Origin: Dioscorea cayenensis subsp. rotundata
Taxonomy: Eukaryota > Streptophyta > Magnoliopsida > Dioscoreales > Dioscoreaceae
Reading direction: 5' to 3'
DNA: 64,000 nt
NCBI RefSeq assembly: GCF_009730915.1
Contig: NC_052489.1
Coordinates: forward strand, 28,947,916 to 29,011,915
Under the pieces are notes generated by a model. The model searched no databases and was not told the origin of the DNA. It saw nothing but the letters and a program-made list of their open reading frames with translations. The position numbers and the translations under genes were made by a program. This document shows positions 50,620 through 61,334 of this stretch, in pieces. Each line of letters starts with the position of its first letter. The first letter of the stretch is position 1.

Positions 50620-50989
50620 CATTGTTAATTTTATTTTCCCCATATAACAAGCTGCTGCAAAGAGAGGGAGGAGGGGATGAAAAGAGTGTGTGTTGTGTGT
50701 GTATGTGGTCAAAGGAGAGGCCTCAGACAGTGTCAGGGCCATAGCACCAGAGTGAGGGGGTTGTGCCAAATAATTGTCCCTGAGGTTTCCAGGATAAGGA
50801 CACGCGTAGCCCCTAATCCATCCATACACTAGTGTACGGACGTACCAATTCATAAACTCTTTCTTTTAATTATTTATTTATTTTTTATTTTTGTAATGAT
50901 AATATATGTACAGTAACAACAGTAAGCATTACAAAACTGAACAAATAAACCCTAAACACAGCCATGCATGGATGAATATTGTAACACAC

Positions 50990-51060
50990 AGAGTTATTAA
51001 ACTTAAGAAAGAGAGAAAGAGAAAGAAAGAAAGAGAGAAAGAAAGAGAGAGAGAGAGGGA
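50990..51060. repeat. polypurine GA-rich tract
   Basis: Near-continuous GAAA/GAGA purine run on the plus strand about 400 bp upstream of the TCP start codon. A mirrored CT-rich run follows in the leader (51258-51284). Such GAGA elements are bound by BPC proteins in plants. Confidence 0.6.
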
Positions 51061-51302
51061 CTGGACTGCTTACCACGTGATGGCGCACCATATGAGATGT
51101 TTCAATCCACTCACAGTCACAAACCCACCACCCAATATTGTGTGATGAGGGGGTTAATGTGGGAATGACCCTTGTTTCATTGCTCCTAATAAATACCAGC
51201 TTTGCAAAGCTACATCTCCATCTCTCCAGCAGGCATTGCATATTCAAGCTCATCATCTCTTTCTTTCTTTCTTTCTCTCAAGTCTTTTTGAGAGTCTCAT
51301 CC

Positions 51303-51317
51303 ATGAATGGCTTGTGA
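51303..51317 (+). promoter_or_regulatory. four-codon upstream open frame in TCP leader
   Basis: ATG-AAT-GGC-TTG-TGA lies about 155 bp before the main start. It would be in the leader if transcription starts near the TATA-like sequence at 51188. Confidence 0.35.
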
Positions 51318-51370
51318 TCGGCCACGTTTAACAGACCTTCACCGCCGTAGAAATCTCTAACAATCATCAC

Positions 51371-51404
<34 letters not shown>
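51371..51404. repeat. (CAT)n microsatellite in TCP leader
   Basis: About 11 CAT units between the upstream open frame and the start codon. Confidence 0.9.
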
Positions 51405-51471
51405 TCTTTCTGTTTTTCTCTTTTTTTCTCTTTTTTTATCTGTTTTGTTTGCCACCTTTAGCTTCACATAA

Positions 51472-52329
51472 ATGCAACCATTCCCTGAACCTTCATCCTT
51501 ATCTTCTTCTCCTTTACCCACTAACTCTTTCCACTGTGATGGTCTTCATGAGCTTTTGTTTGCTGCTCATATACTTCCTTTTAGCAGCAGCACTACTACT
51601 ACTACTACTACTAGTGATCCACCACTGCTCACTCCTGTTGTACCAAATGATGTGCAACTCACTCCAGCGAGAACTATTACTACCCGCAAGAGACCAGTGA
51701 GGAAGGACCGACACAGTAAGATATACACGGCGCAGGGGCCGAGAGACCGGAGAATGAGGCTCTCACTTGAGGTTGCTCGGAGATTTTTCGATTTGCAGGA
51801 CATGCTTGGGTTTGATAAACCAAGCAAAACCGTTCAGTGGCTGCTTAACAAGTCAAAGTCAGCGATCAGAGATCTTACCGCAGTAGTGAACCCCGGAGGA
51901 GGATTCATGTTTAGTAGTGGCAGTAGTAGTAGTAGTCAGTCTTCTACTTCAGAATGTGAAGATAAGTTCACTGCAACAACAATGACTAATGAAGTGAATG
52001 TGAAACCACAGAAGATCAAAAGGTCAGTTGTTCAACAAACTAAAAAAACCATGTTTAATCCAGTTCTTGCTAAGGAGTCCCGGGCAAAAGCGAGAACAAG
52101 AGCAAGGGAAAGAACACAAGAGAAGAAAAGATTAATGCTTGGAACTAGTGCTAGTACCATTGAGGAATCTGGTTCTCATGATCTCAAGTCATCACTGGAA
52201 TTGGCTGCTGATGCTGATGAGCCGATTCAGAACTTTGATTATCACCAGAACATCATCACCTGCAATGATATGGTGTCATCATTCCCAGACCATTGGGAGT
52301 TGCAACAATTCTCAGGTATTTATTGGTGA
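51472..52329 (+). CDS. TB1: TCP transcription factor, class II CYC/TB1 (teosinte branched1-like)
   Basis: DNA-binding repressor of axillary bud outgrowth or floral symmetry in the CYC/TB1 clade. A single uninterrupted 285-residue frame. Residues about 75-134 form the TCP basic-helix-loop-helix domain: [60 protein letters not shown]. Residues about 200-219 form the Arg-rich R domain, [19 protein letters not shown], which is diagnostic for CYC/TB1 members. The N-terminus has Ser/Thr runs (STTTTTTT, from an ACT repeat), and a Ser-rich run follows the TCP domain. The short acidic C-terminus ends [12 protein letters not shown]. No intron is needed inside the frame; one in the 3' region cannot be excluded. 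The gene stands alone between long gene-poor flanks. Confidence 0.93.
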   Translation: MQPFPEPSSLSSSPLPTNSFHCDGLHELLFAAHILPFSSSTTTTTTTSDPPLLTPVVPNDVQLTPARTITTRKRPVRKDRHSKIYTAQGPRDRRMRLSLEVARRFFDLQDMLGFDKPSKTVQWLLNKSKSAIRDLTAVVNPGGGFMFSSGSSSSSQSSTSECEDKFTATTMTNEVNVKPQKIKRSVVQQTKKTMFNPVLAKESRAKARTRARERTQEKKRLMLGTSASTIEESGSHDLKSSLELAADADEPIQNFDYHQNIITCNDMVSSFPDHWELQQFSGIYW

Positions 52330-55300
52330 AGCCCTAATATTCCATGAAAAACCTAATTATCAGATATTGTGTTGTTCTCAGTTAAGTGTTCTAGATTTAG
52401 TTCCTATCTTGTTTGGATTTTAGAGTTCCAAGAATTCTATGATGTCTATCATGCCTGGTTTAATTCAATGTATCAAGAATAATGGTTTGTTTGTGAGCTC
52501 CTTCATGCAATCTAATGCCTTGATTTACATGCTTACCCATTCATCAAATGATCCATCACAATCACTCTTTTTGTGTTTGTACTTCATGTAGATAGGTGTG
52601 TAAGTGAAGTTGTCTCCCTTTGTTTTCCTTGTTTCTTGTTCTTGTTGTTTTCTTTTCTTGATCATGTGAAACACCAGAAGTTAGTTAAAGAAACATCAAA
52701 TATATATGCCACAAAATTCATTCACAAACCTAGTTTCCTTTTTGAATATGTGGTATTAGTCCAAATTCACTACCCAAACAGAGTCACCGGAGCTAAATCA
52801 ACAAAGAGAAACAATTTCCATTATTTTAATGTTCATAACTAGAATCATGACACAGCTGCACAGCATGCACCTCAGTGTTAGCATGTCACTCATTTGTCAC
52901 ACAGTTTATCTATCCATAACTGCACAAGATTACTGCTGCTGTCAGGCTCAATACAATGATCATATTACGAGCACAAGGTTATCAATTTTTTTTTTTTTCT
53001 ATAGATTCTGGGTTTTACCCATTGGGAAGGTGTTTAACAGCTTATGGAATTAGAATGAAGATAAGATCACGGTTTAAGATGGAACAGCCTCTCCCACTGA
53101 CATCATCAGTGAATCCTGCATTTACTTCCCAACTTCAGAAATTTCAGAAAAAACTTTTAAAACTACAAGCATCAGTATATATATCTTACCTAATTACTCC
53201 TTAGATTTTAGAATTAGGATAATCCATGGATAAATAGGAAAGACAATCTCTTGAACTAAGAAAGGTGTTTGTCCCTTTACTGTTCATCACTTTATTGGAC
53301 CAGATCATCATGCATCTACATTTCTAGTCAACCACACCATGATCATTATATTTCTGAAGCTTTCAGTGTCAAATTTGCTAAAGCTCACTAAGTGACGGAT
53401 AGGTCTCTTTTGGCAACCAAAGGAATAAAAAAATCACATATATGAATGAGCTTCATAACTCATTTCCAAGGCAAGTAGCCATATTACAAGGCAACTTCAT
53501 TACAGCACAAAAAGAAAATTATGAAGATCCTAAAATATTATTACTTCTACCATTTGCTCAAGACTGATTAAGATTTAAACAAGTAAGAAATTAAGTATTT
53601 TCACACCTAAGTTTGAGTATCAGATCTCATATGACAAAATTAACATTCTTAAGCAACCAACTTCGAGGGTGATATAAATCTACAATGATGAAACTTAAAC
53701 TCAATTGACAACTTGAATTTTGCAAAAAATTAACTTGTGATAGATAGATGAGGATCCAGCTTACAGAAGTATGCAGCTCCCAACTTCATATTTTTAATGG
53801 TGTCAAGGTTATAGGTTTCAATTTCATTGAGCTAATAGGAGTTGGGTGAAACAATGAGTTCACTGAAAAGTGTACATTGGAAAAAAGAATAAGACATTTT
53901 GAAAACCAGACACATACAAGGAAAAAGCTCAATGCTGAGGTTCCTTGTATGCAAGAATTTATAATCATCAAGCATAAAGCTCTGATGATGTAATGATTCA
54001 TTTTCAACTCATACAAAAACATCATGCATTTCTAAAGAGAAGACAGGATGCATGGGTGAATTGAGTATGAAACACACATTTACTTAACAATGTAAAGCAA
54101 AATTATCCCTGGGTAACATCTATCCTCATATTTTACAATATATAGAAGTCCCAATTCATTAATTCTTCAGTTAATAATAACTAATCAAGTCCACCACCCT
54201 GAGCAAGACTTTGGAATTTGGTGGACTAATGCACTTGAACTCTATATAAAAATTTTCCAATGGAATGAAACTAGAATCAGAACTCAGTGCTTTTGAGAAC
54301 CTCATCAACAGGAATGAACGGGAACAATTTGAAGTTGAAAACAAAGACAGACCATGTAGAGGAAAGTAGATAATCATTTGGATTAGTTGAAATTGATCTT
54401 CAAGATAATGTTCATGCATAGCTGGAAGTCTGCATATTTTTTCTTTTTGTGTCTCCCATTTGAAAAAGAAGAGTTTAAGGTTCTGTTGGATGACCCCCAT
54501 GTTTGGAATCATGATGGTTTCTACCTAAGGTCCACAATGCATGTAATAAAAAATTGTTTGTCAGACCAAAATCAAGTCTGAGAACACATGCAACCAAAGG
54601 CCAAAATAGACCAGCTCAGTGGTGCGGAAGTTGCCCCACTTTCATATCACTAACTGCTTCAATTGCACCATTGAAACTTCTGAGGTTCAGAAACATGGAT
54701 GGCGTGCTTTGTATGTGTTCTGTCAGTGAACATATACATGCCTGCAAGCCCACCAGTACTAATAGGAGTAGGACAGCTATATGGCAATAAGGAACACAAA
54801 AGTTGAACAGTTTCCTGCTTCCGACCCTCTACGCACAGCATTTTCCTTGTCATTAATAATACATCACCCACTACCTCCAAGTAGCAAATTGCTAATTTAT
54901 GGAAAAACTTTCAGATCCTACAAGTAATTTCAGGATGCATTTACTAGTTATATGAGTCCACTTGAGCAGTGAAACTCCATATTGGACTGAATTCTTCTCT
55001 AGTATGGGACCTCATACACAAAAGAGTTGAGCTTGTGAATTTCTCAGGACAATGAGAATTAAGTCATTGTGTACCACTTGTCTTTCCCCTTATTTGCTTC
55101 GTGTCTTAGCTTATTAATTCATGCAATTTATATTGTCCACTTGTTCATGTCCTTTACGATAAATATCATAAGCATTAACAATTTATGATGATTGTTTTAG
55201 GAAAACAATAGCGGAACATAATTAATTCTAGTACCAATGAGTAACATGGGGCTTGCCTGTTGATGATAAGAGAACAATGTAATGGTTGGTTCTGCGGACT

Positions 55301-55914
55301 ACAATGAATTCAAACATTAGAATAGTAAACAAGGCTTTCATTCTTAAAAAAAAACTAAACAAACGTTTCAAGCTAAGGTTTCTACTCACCATCATGGAAC
55401 TAGAACAAAGAAAAACATTCATGAAGAGCATTAATTAAGCTTTGTATTTGTGATTAAGAGCAGTTGATATCCAAAACAATACTGTAGAAATCCTTTTGAG
55501 CTGTTGGATTACAAACTCCACTGCATTATTTGTCCTTTTGCTCAATGATTGTGAGATAAACTTCAATAATAACAATGTATTTAAGTAGTGGGTTAATGTG
55601 GCCTGGATATTTCAATGAGCTATCACCATCATGTCTAAGTGGCTGTGTTGGAGGTCTCGGTTAGAGCCCAGATAGAGCCCTTAACATGGCCAAGGTAATA
55701 GAAACCAAGAATAGAAGTACCATAAGCTTGATACATACAACTGTTTCAGTCAGGTTATTCAGCAATATCAAGAATCAAACTTCCCCTTGGTTTAGCAAAC
55801 CTCATAACAACTAATTAAAGTACACTCAATTTTTTTCAAATAATGGAAAAGGTCTTGTTCACAACAGAATAAATATATAATCCTGAAAGAGACTAAATAG
55901 TAATGATGTACCAG

Positions 55915-56012
55915 AGGTAGTGCTCACCCAAGGGCTCTAGTTATAATTCTAATATAGGTAGTGCTCATCATTGTAATTCTAATAGGTAGTGCTCACCCAA
56001 GGGCTCTAGTTT
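55915..56012. repeat. short local repeat, unit AGGTAGTGCTCA
   Basis: AGGTAGTGCTCA occurs at about 55915, 55956 and 55984. The first and third copies extend identically through CCCAAGGGCTCTAGTT, and TAATTCTAATA links them. Confidence 0.8.
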
Positions 56013-56498
56013 CTGTCCTCATTAACAAATCATTAAAGCTAACCTGCTAACCTAAAAAAATTTCACAGATAATGAAATCATATATACCAAAAAGAAAATA
56101 CTGAACATAAATGCCAAAGAAACAATATATTCATTTATATATAATTCTATATAGCTAGTGCCGGACCAAATTTCTCCATCATAACAAATAGTAAAAAGCT
56201 AGGGTTACTTTTCTTTCAACATTGGGATACTAAAATCAAGCAATATTCTATCACCAGTCTCCTATATATGCATGGAATAAGCATAAATATTAACCATATT
56301 TATGTTTAAAATTTGCGTACATATAAATATCTTAACGATCACTTTCCATGTAGTTGAAAAGTTCAATACATAAAGCTCAGTTCCAAATTAAAAACACACT
56401 TCTGACTAGAAAAGCTATTGTTCATTGACTTGTAAGCTTTAGACAACTTTGGAGTTCTTGCATTCAATGAGTTGATATAAATTGTAATGACCTAACCC

Positions 56499-56645
56499 TT
56501 TTTTTTGTTTCTTTTTTTTCACCTGAGAATGTGGACAACCACTGCCTGCATTATTATGCCTCAACTATGCATAAGGAGGGAGTTGAATCCTTGACATCTT
56601 GCATGAGAGTCAAATTACTTACTGCTCACCATTGCGACGGTGTAG
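56499..56645 (-). mobile_element. probable tRNA-derived SINE
   Basis: On the minus strand a box A-like TGGTGAGCAGTAAG (56618-56631) is followed about 30 bases later by a box B-like GGATTCAACTCCC (56578-56590) and, 60 bases on, by an A-rich tail (T run 56499-56519 on the plus strand). Spacing and order fit a tRNA-derived SINE. Exact 5' end and target duplications are unclear. Confidence 0.55.
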
Positions 56646-56811
56646 TGTTGAACTCTCATTCTTTCAACTTGTCTCCCTCATGTACATGCAACCCCTTCAT
56701 TCTATTTGTATTAGGTTATGCATTTAAGCGGATAAGTAACCATGGGATACTCTTTGTTTTATAGTGAAATAAATGGATCATAAGCATGATTGTTATGCAT
56801 TTAACATAAAT

Positions 56812-57163
56812 GGGGCCGTTTGTTTCGTGATAATGACATATTGCCACATAATAACATTACAATGGTAATATGAATGACAATGTTTTATAGTTGAAAATAT
56901 GGTAATAATTTGATATAACTATGTTTGGTTGAGAACCCTTATTACTAGAAATAGTTCATTACCGTGTTATGAGATTACAACACATATAATAATCCAAAAT
57001 AGACACCAAATTTAGTGGTAATAGGATTACTAATTTTTTTAATAATGTTCCAAAGTTGATAATGTGATATTACCACCTAAATTACCACCAATGAAATGCC
57101 AAATGTAATAATATTTTCACATTACCACTTAACGCACCACCTTACCGCGGACTAAACGGCACC
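56812..57163. mobile_element. MITE-like TIR element, 352 bp
   Basis: Left end GGGGCCGTTTGTTTCG and inverted right end GGTGCCGTTTAGTCCG match at most positions. The interior is A+T-rich and repeats TAATA/TTACCAC words on both arms. It has no coding capacity. A clear target duplication is not visible, so the superfamily is open. Confidence 0.6.
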
Positions 57164-58307
57164 AAAGAATTATTTTCCCACATTTATCATAACTTATAAA
57201 CTTTCGGATACAAATTATATCAAACCGAAAAGACAATAATGACGCTCTAGTTAACACCTAGAGCTATTAAACCTGGCGTCCAAATTGTTCATCAATGACT
57301 AAAAGATCAAAACAATACAAATAACATCTTACTAACATAGATCATTGCCATCCATATTAATCACAGATCCTCTCGCAATAGATCATAGTGACCATGGAGA
57401 TAGAAACACTGTCAAATTCACAAACAATAAGAAAAATATATGCAAAAAATAGCAATCACAACTCTTTTACCACTGATATATTGTCAAACTTCATATAAGA
57501 TACATTTGATTTTATTACTTGAGCTACTTAATCTACACTGTTGCCTAATTTTATCTCGCGTGCATTTAATTTATAACTTCAACTACAAGAAATCAATCTA
57601 TATATTTTAACAAGAAAAATCAATTTCAGCATTTCATAACAAATATGACCATATGAGAGATAATTTATTTATCACGCATAAACAAAAAACCAGACATTTA
57701 ACCTTAAATAAAAAGTGTTTATATAGCCATTGATATATGCATATTGAAAGCAATGCAACCCCATCAAGCAACATCTTCTCTTCATTCATCTTTAACATTA
57801 GTAATTACATATAATTTTATTTCAAGATGTTCCATCTCTTGGACGATCATAAATAGAACTTGAATAATTCCACCATCATTTAATCGATACTTTAAAATAA
57901 AAAAATATGTTCCATAAGCACTAAATTTCTTAAGACATACTACTCTTTCTCCTCAAAAAAGAGAAAGGAAACAAAATTAAAATCAGGAACAACAACAACA
58001 ACAACACGCTAATCAATGAGCACTGTGTAGTGCATGCAATCTGAAACAAGGGCAAGAATCAAAGCACCAAGAAACATCAAATCAACCAAATATAAATCCA
58101 ATGAAAACAACATCTCAAAAGCATCATCAATGAAACATAAACAACAAACCTGCAAAAATACCCTAACAACTCATAACTCCCGCAACCAGATGAAAAATCC
58201 CAATCCCTGAAGCATCTTCCAATTCCAATGCAGCCAATATATAGGAATGTCTCAGCAAACCATGGCAGTGTTTGCTTGCAGGAAGGATAAACTATTTTAG
58301 ATAGTGG

Positions 58308-58335
<28 letters not shown>
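58308..58335. repeat. (GA)n microsatellite
   Basis: About 14 GA units bordering the G+C-rich block. Confidence 0.95.
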
Positions 58336-58338
<3 letters not shown>

Positions 58339-58339
58339 C

Positions 58340-58540
58340 CAGCGTGCATGGGAATGAGGTTGAAATCCGAGCCATGGACGTGCAGATGCCGGCAGAGAAG
58401 AAGGCGTAGTTCGCGCTGAAAAGCGCGTTAGGGCACGCCCTTGTTTGTACGGTATGGCCGATCCTTCCGGGATCCGCACCAGGACAAGCTTGTCCCTGCC
58501 TACCCCTATCCCCTACCCTTACCTCTACTACCCTGCCTCG
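58340..58540. other. G+C-rich block dense in short perfect stems
   Basis: Within 200 bp of A+T-rich surroundings there are four adjacent inverted repeats. 58412-58427 is a 6-bp stem CGCGCT/AGCGCG with a GAAA loop. The others are GGGC-AC-GCCC at 58431-58440, GATCC-TTCCG-GGATC at 58460-58474, and the 14-bp palindrome GGACAAGCTTGTCC at 58482-58495. Open frames through it show no known domain. It could be a promoter-proximal island, a non-coding RNA gene or a transposon end. Confidence 0.45.
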
Positions 58541-58853
58541 TCGCATTTTAAATTATTAAATCACATTTTTTTTTATTTTTTATATTGCGTATATTTTTAC
58601 TGACAATTACTTGTGCAAAAAGAAACAAATAAATAAATAAAGATTCAGTGTTTTATATAAAGTGTTGCAGAAAAAACGGAAGGACAAAGGATATGGGCTA
58701 TTTATAGCTAGGGGGTAGGGGGAGTAGGGAGTGGAGGATAGGTTGTTGGGGTATGGGAATCTTTTTGACCAGGAGAAGCATGGAAGAAGGTGAAGGGATG
58801 GAGAAAAGGTCACCTGATGATGATGAGATTGAGGTGTAGCCGAGTGTGTGAAA

Positions 58854-58882
58854 GGAGGAGGAGGAGGAGGAGGAGGAGGAGA
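58854..58882. repeat. (GGA)n microsatellite
   Basis: About nine GGA/GAG units followed by a short G+C-rich stretch to about 58980. Confidence 0.9.
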
Positions 58883-59454
58883 AAGAGTGCAGTCGAGTCA
58901 AGTGCAGTTGGCGCATTGTCACGAGGGGGCGCGAAACTAGGCGGCATTGTCGGTTCAAAAGCCGGCTGCCACGCTGAACACCATTTGACATGATAAAAGT
59001 TTGCTTTTAGATTTTTATTTAGTTTTGTTTGCATTCATTCAAACGTTGTGAAGGAGCTCAACACACTCACTCACTCACTCACTCAGTCACTGTTATCATC
59101 ACTCGTCACAACCCATCACCTTTCAGTGTCAACATTATAATAATATGCTAAAAAGCAAATCATATGTTTTAAAGGGTTTTTTTAATAAATTGTTGAATTT
59201 TTGGGAAAAAATATTTTTATTAGTGAATTTTGATTTGTTTTGGCATGCGCATTTCATTTGTAATTCAGTCGATGGATTAGCATATTTATTAACTAACGTG
59301 AAAGTTTGAAAAAACCCAATCAATACTTTAAGTGAGCATTTCAAAACAAATTAAAATTTAGTGATATCAATGATATTTGATCAAAATTCAATGATTTACT
59401 AAAATAATTAATCATTTAAAAAAATAGATATATTGTCCGAAATACATTCAAATA

Positions 59455-59630
59455 ACCGAAGTGTTTATAATCTAGTGGTATTTAACCCTATATAAAAACA
59501 AAAGTTGAGATATTTAAAGATTCCAAGCTCACGAGTCGTTGAAAATATTGATGATAATAGGTCACCAGTTATGAGTGTAGACTCGTGCGTATGTCTCTTA
59601 TGTATATAGTGCTTGTCACTCTCGTAAAAA
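59455..59630 (+). mobile_element. possible degenerate SINE
   Basis: ATCTAGTGGTATTTAACC resembles a box A region. A weak box B-like GATTCCAAGCTC follows about 45 bases later, and the segment ends in a C+T-rich stretch plus a seven-base A run before (TA)n. The promoter boxes are diverged. Confidence 0.35.
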
Positions 59631-61226
59631 AATATATATATATATATATTAAAAAAATTATATGTATAAATGGAGAACCATGAGAATAATTTTTAGATAA
59701 TAGATTACCTTAAAAAAATATATTGTGGTAAATTAACCAGACAAAAAGTCATAAAACCGGTGGATTAAGGCATTCAACTGAATTGTTTTTCTCTTAGAAG
59801 TTGAGTAAATTTCAGGACAAGTTATGCATAATTCATACAGGTGGGTTAGTACAGTCCAAGATTCCTACTGTAAAGATAACTGATAACTCATCAGTAGTGA
59901 CTGATACTTGTGCACAATGGAAAGATACTTAGCATCCCAAAAGTACTTCTTTCTGCTTTAATTATGCACTTTGGTTTGTGCTTCATATTTCAAATTTTAA
60001 CTTTCCCAATTTGCAAATATTTATGCAGTTGCATCCGTATTACAGAGGCTTCATAATAGCATGCATTCCATGAGCATGAACATTCAAGACAAAAGTGGCT
60101 TCCCATTTCTTTTGTATCTTTTGTCTGTGAAAACTTGAATGGCACATGGTTCACATGGCTTTGCTAAAGCACTGTGATGGGAAGTCTGAATAACTATTTG
60201 TACCTCATAATATCTTCATGTTAAGTAATACAAAAAAATAATTATACAGTGATAATCTTAGATTTTTTGACATTATATTTTCTAAATATTATAATTTTTA
60301 TTGAAAGAATAAATTAAAGAAGATATGAACTATTTTATTTTATTATTTATTTATTTATTTATTTATTTTATAAGATTGACAAATCAGTTATTTTAACTAA
60401 TGTTATACGAAAGATTTATTACTTAACTTTTTTTAACAAAATAAATAAATCATAATTTATTAAATAAAATAGGAACAAATAAATAACAATTTGATAGCAG
60501 AGAAAGCACAAAAACATCAGAATAAATTAATTCCAGACAGAATATTTCAAAGAATACTTTAATTTATATGAGTTTTTAATAAAAAAAACAGATCATATTT
60601 GGTTTATGGATTTCATACTAAAGTTAATTCAGAAATTATTTGATATGGTATGTGTAATATCTATTGAGTGATATGGTTGTTAATTTAGATTTTAAAATAA
60701 TTATGAGATACTAATACAGTGAAATACTATCTATCGTATAAACCACATAGTGTTTCCACATAAACACTAGATTTTATGTTGATAAAACAAAAAAAAAGCA
60801 ATAAAATAATTATATATTTTAAATCATATGCTAATTTGCATTCAAAACTACTACAAAGGTAGTAATATGTTGAATATATAAAAATACAATTAATAAAATA
60901 ATCATTTGTATTTATATATATTTAAACGTATTAATTAGTCAATAAAAAAAGTACTGTACACTTATTATACTTATCAAACTTTTTAGCATGTTGGAGTTTT
61001 TGGATAAAATCATAAAACTGGAGAAAGATCTATGAATAATTTCCAAAACATATATATATATATATAATAATTATATAACTACAAAAAAGAGGTTAGTATA
61101 TTAACAAAAAAATAAATAAATAAAATACCATGTCTATAATAATTCCACACGTGTACCTCCAGTGGATGGTGAAGGTGAAATCCATTTCCTATAATTATAA
61201 TAATCCATTCAACGAATCACGACCGC

Positions 61227-61234
61227 CCACGTGG
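61227..61234. promoter_or_regulatory. G-box (CCACGTGG)
   Basis: Perfect 8-bp palindromic G-box 101 bp upstream of the EamA gene start codon. A second ACACGTGT-type core lies near 61148. Both are sites for bHLH/bZIP factors. Confidence 0.6.
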
Positions 61235-61334
61235 CACTCTCTCCGCAGCCTTCCAGATTTATCCTGTACTCCTTCCTTTCCGTCTTGTTCGCGCTCTCAG
61301 GTCTCCACTCTCCGGCGCTACGGCGACGATCTCC

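Larger units (their letters stand above)
46510..51471. other. gene-poor interval upstream of the TCP gene
   Basis: About 5 kb with no recognised gene. It holds the PYM 3' untranslated region, a (TA)n run near 47073, an (ATT)n run (48059-48102), a higher-complexity block with a 13-bp palindrome (48290-48420), a stem-loop (50261-50331), a (TATT)n run (50589-50619), a long purine tract (50990-51060) and the TCP promoter. A TATA-like AATAAATA occurs near 51188. Confidence 0.6.
52330..61334. other. long gene-poor interval downstream of the TCP gene
   Basis: About 9 kb without a recognised gene. Open frames here are short and unconserved in appearance. It holds a small tandem repeat (55915-56012), a SINE (56499-56645), a TIR element (56812-57163), a (GA)n run, a G+C-rich stem-loop block (58340-58540), a (GGA)n run, a possible second SINE (59455-59630), very A+T-rich DNA (59640-61130) and the EamA gene promoter. 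Confidence 0.55.

Noticed and set aside
55600-55700. Possible tRNA-like SINE with GGTTAGAGCCC
   Set aside because: Box A and box B spacing is far too short and no A tail follows.
58077-58546. Two minus-strand open frames (90 and 84 codons) as a possible two-exon gene
   Set aside because: The link is a (GA)n-encoded Ser-Leu run, there is no recognisable domain, and codon character is poor; kept only as an unexplained G+C-rich block.
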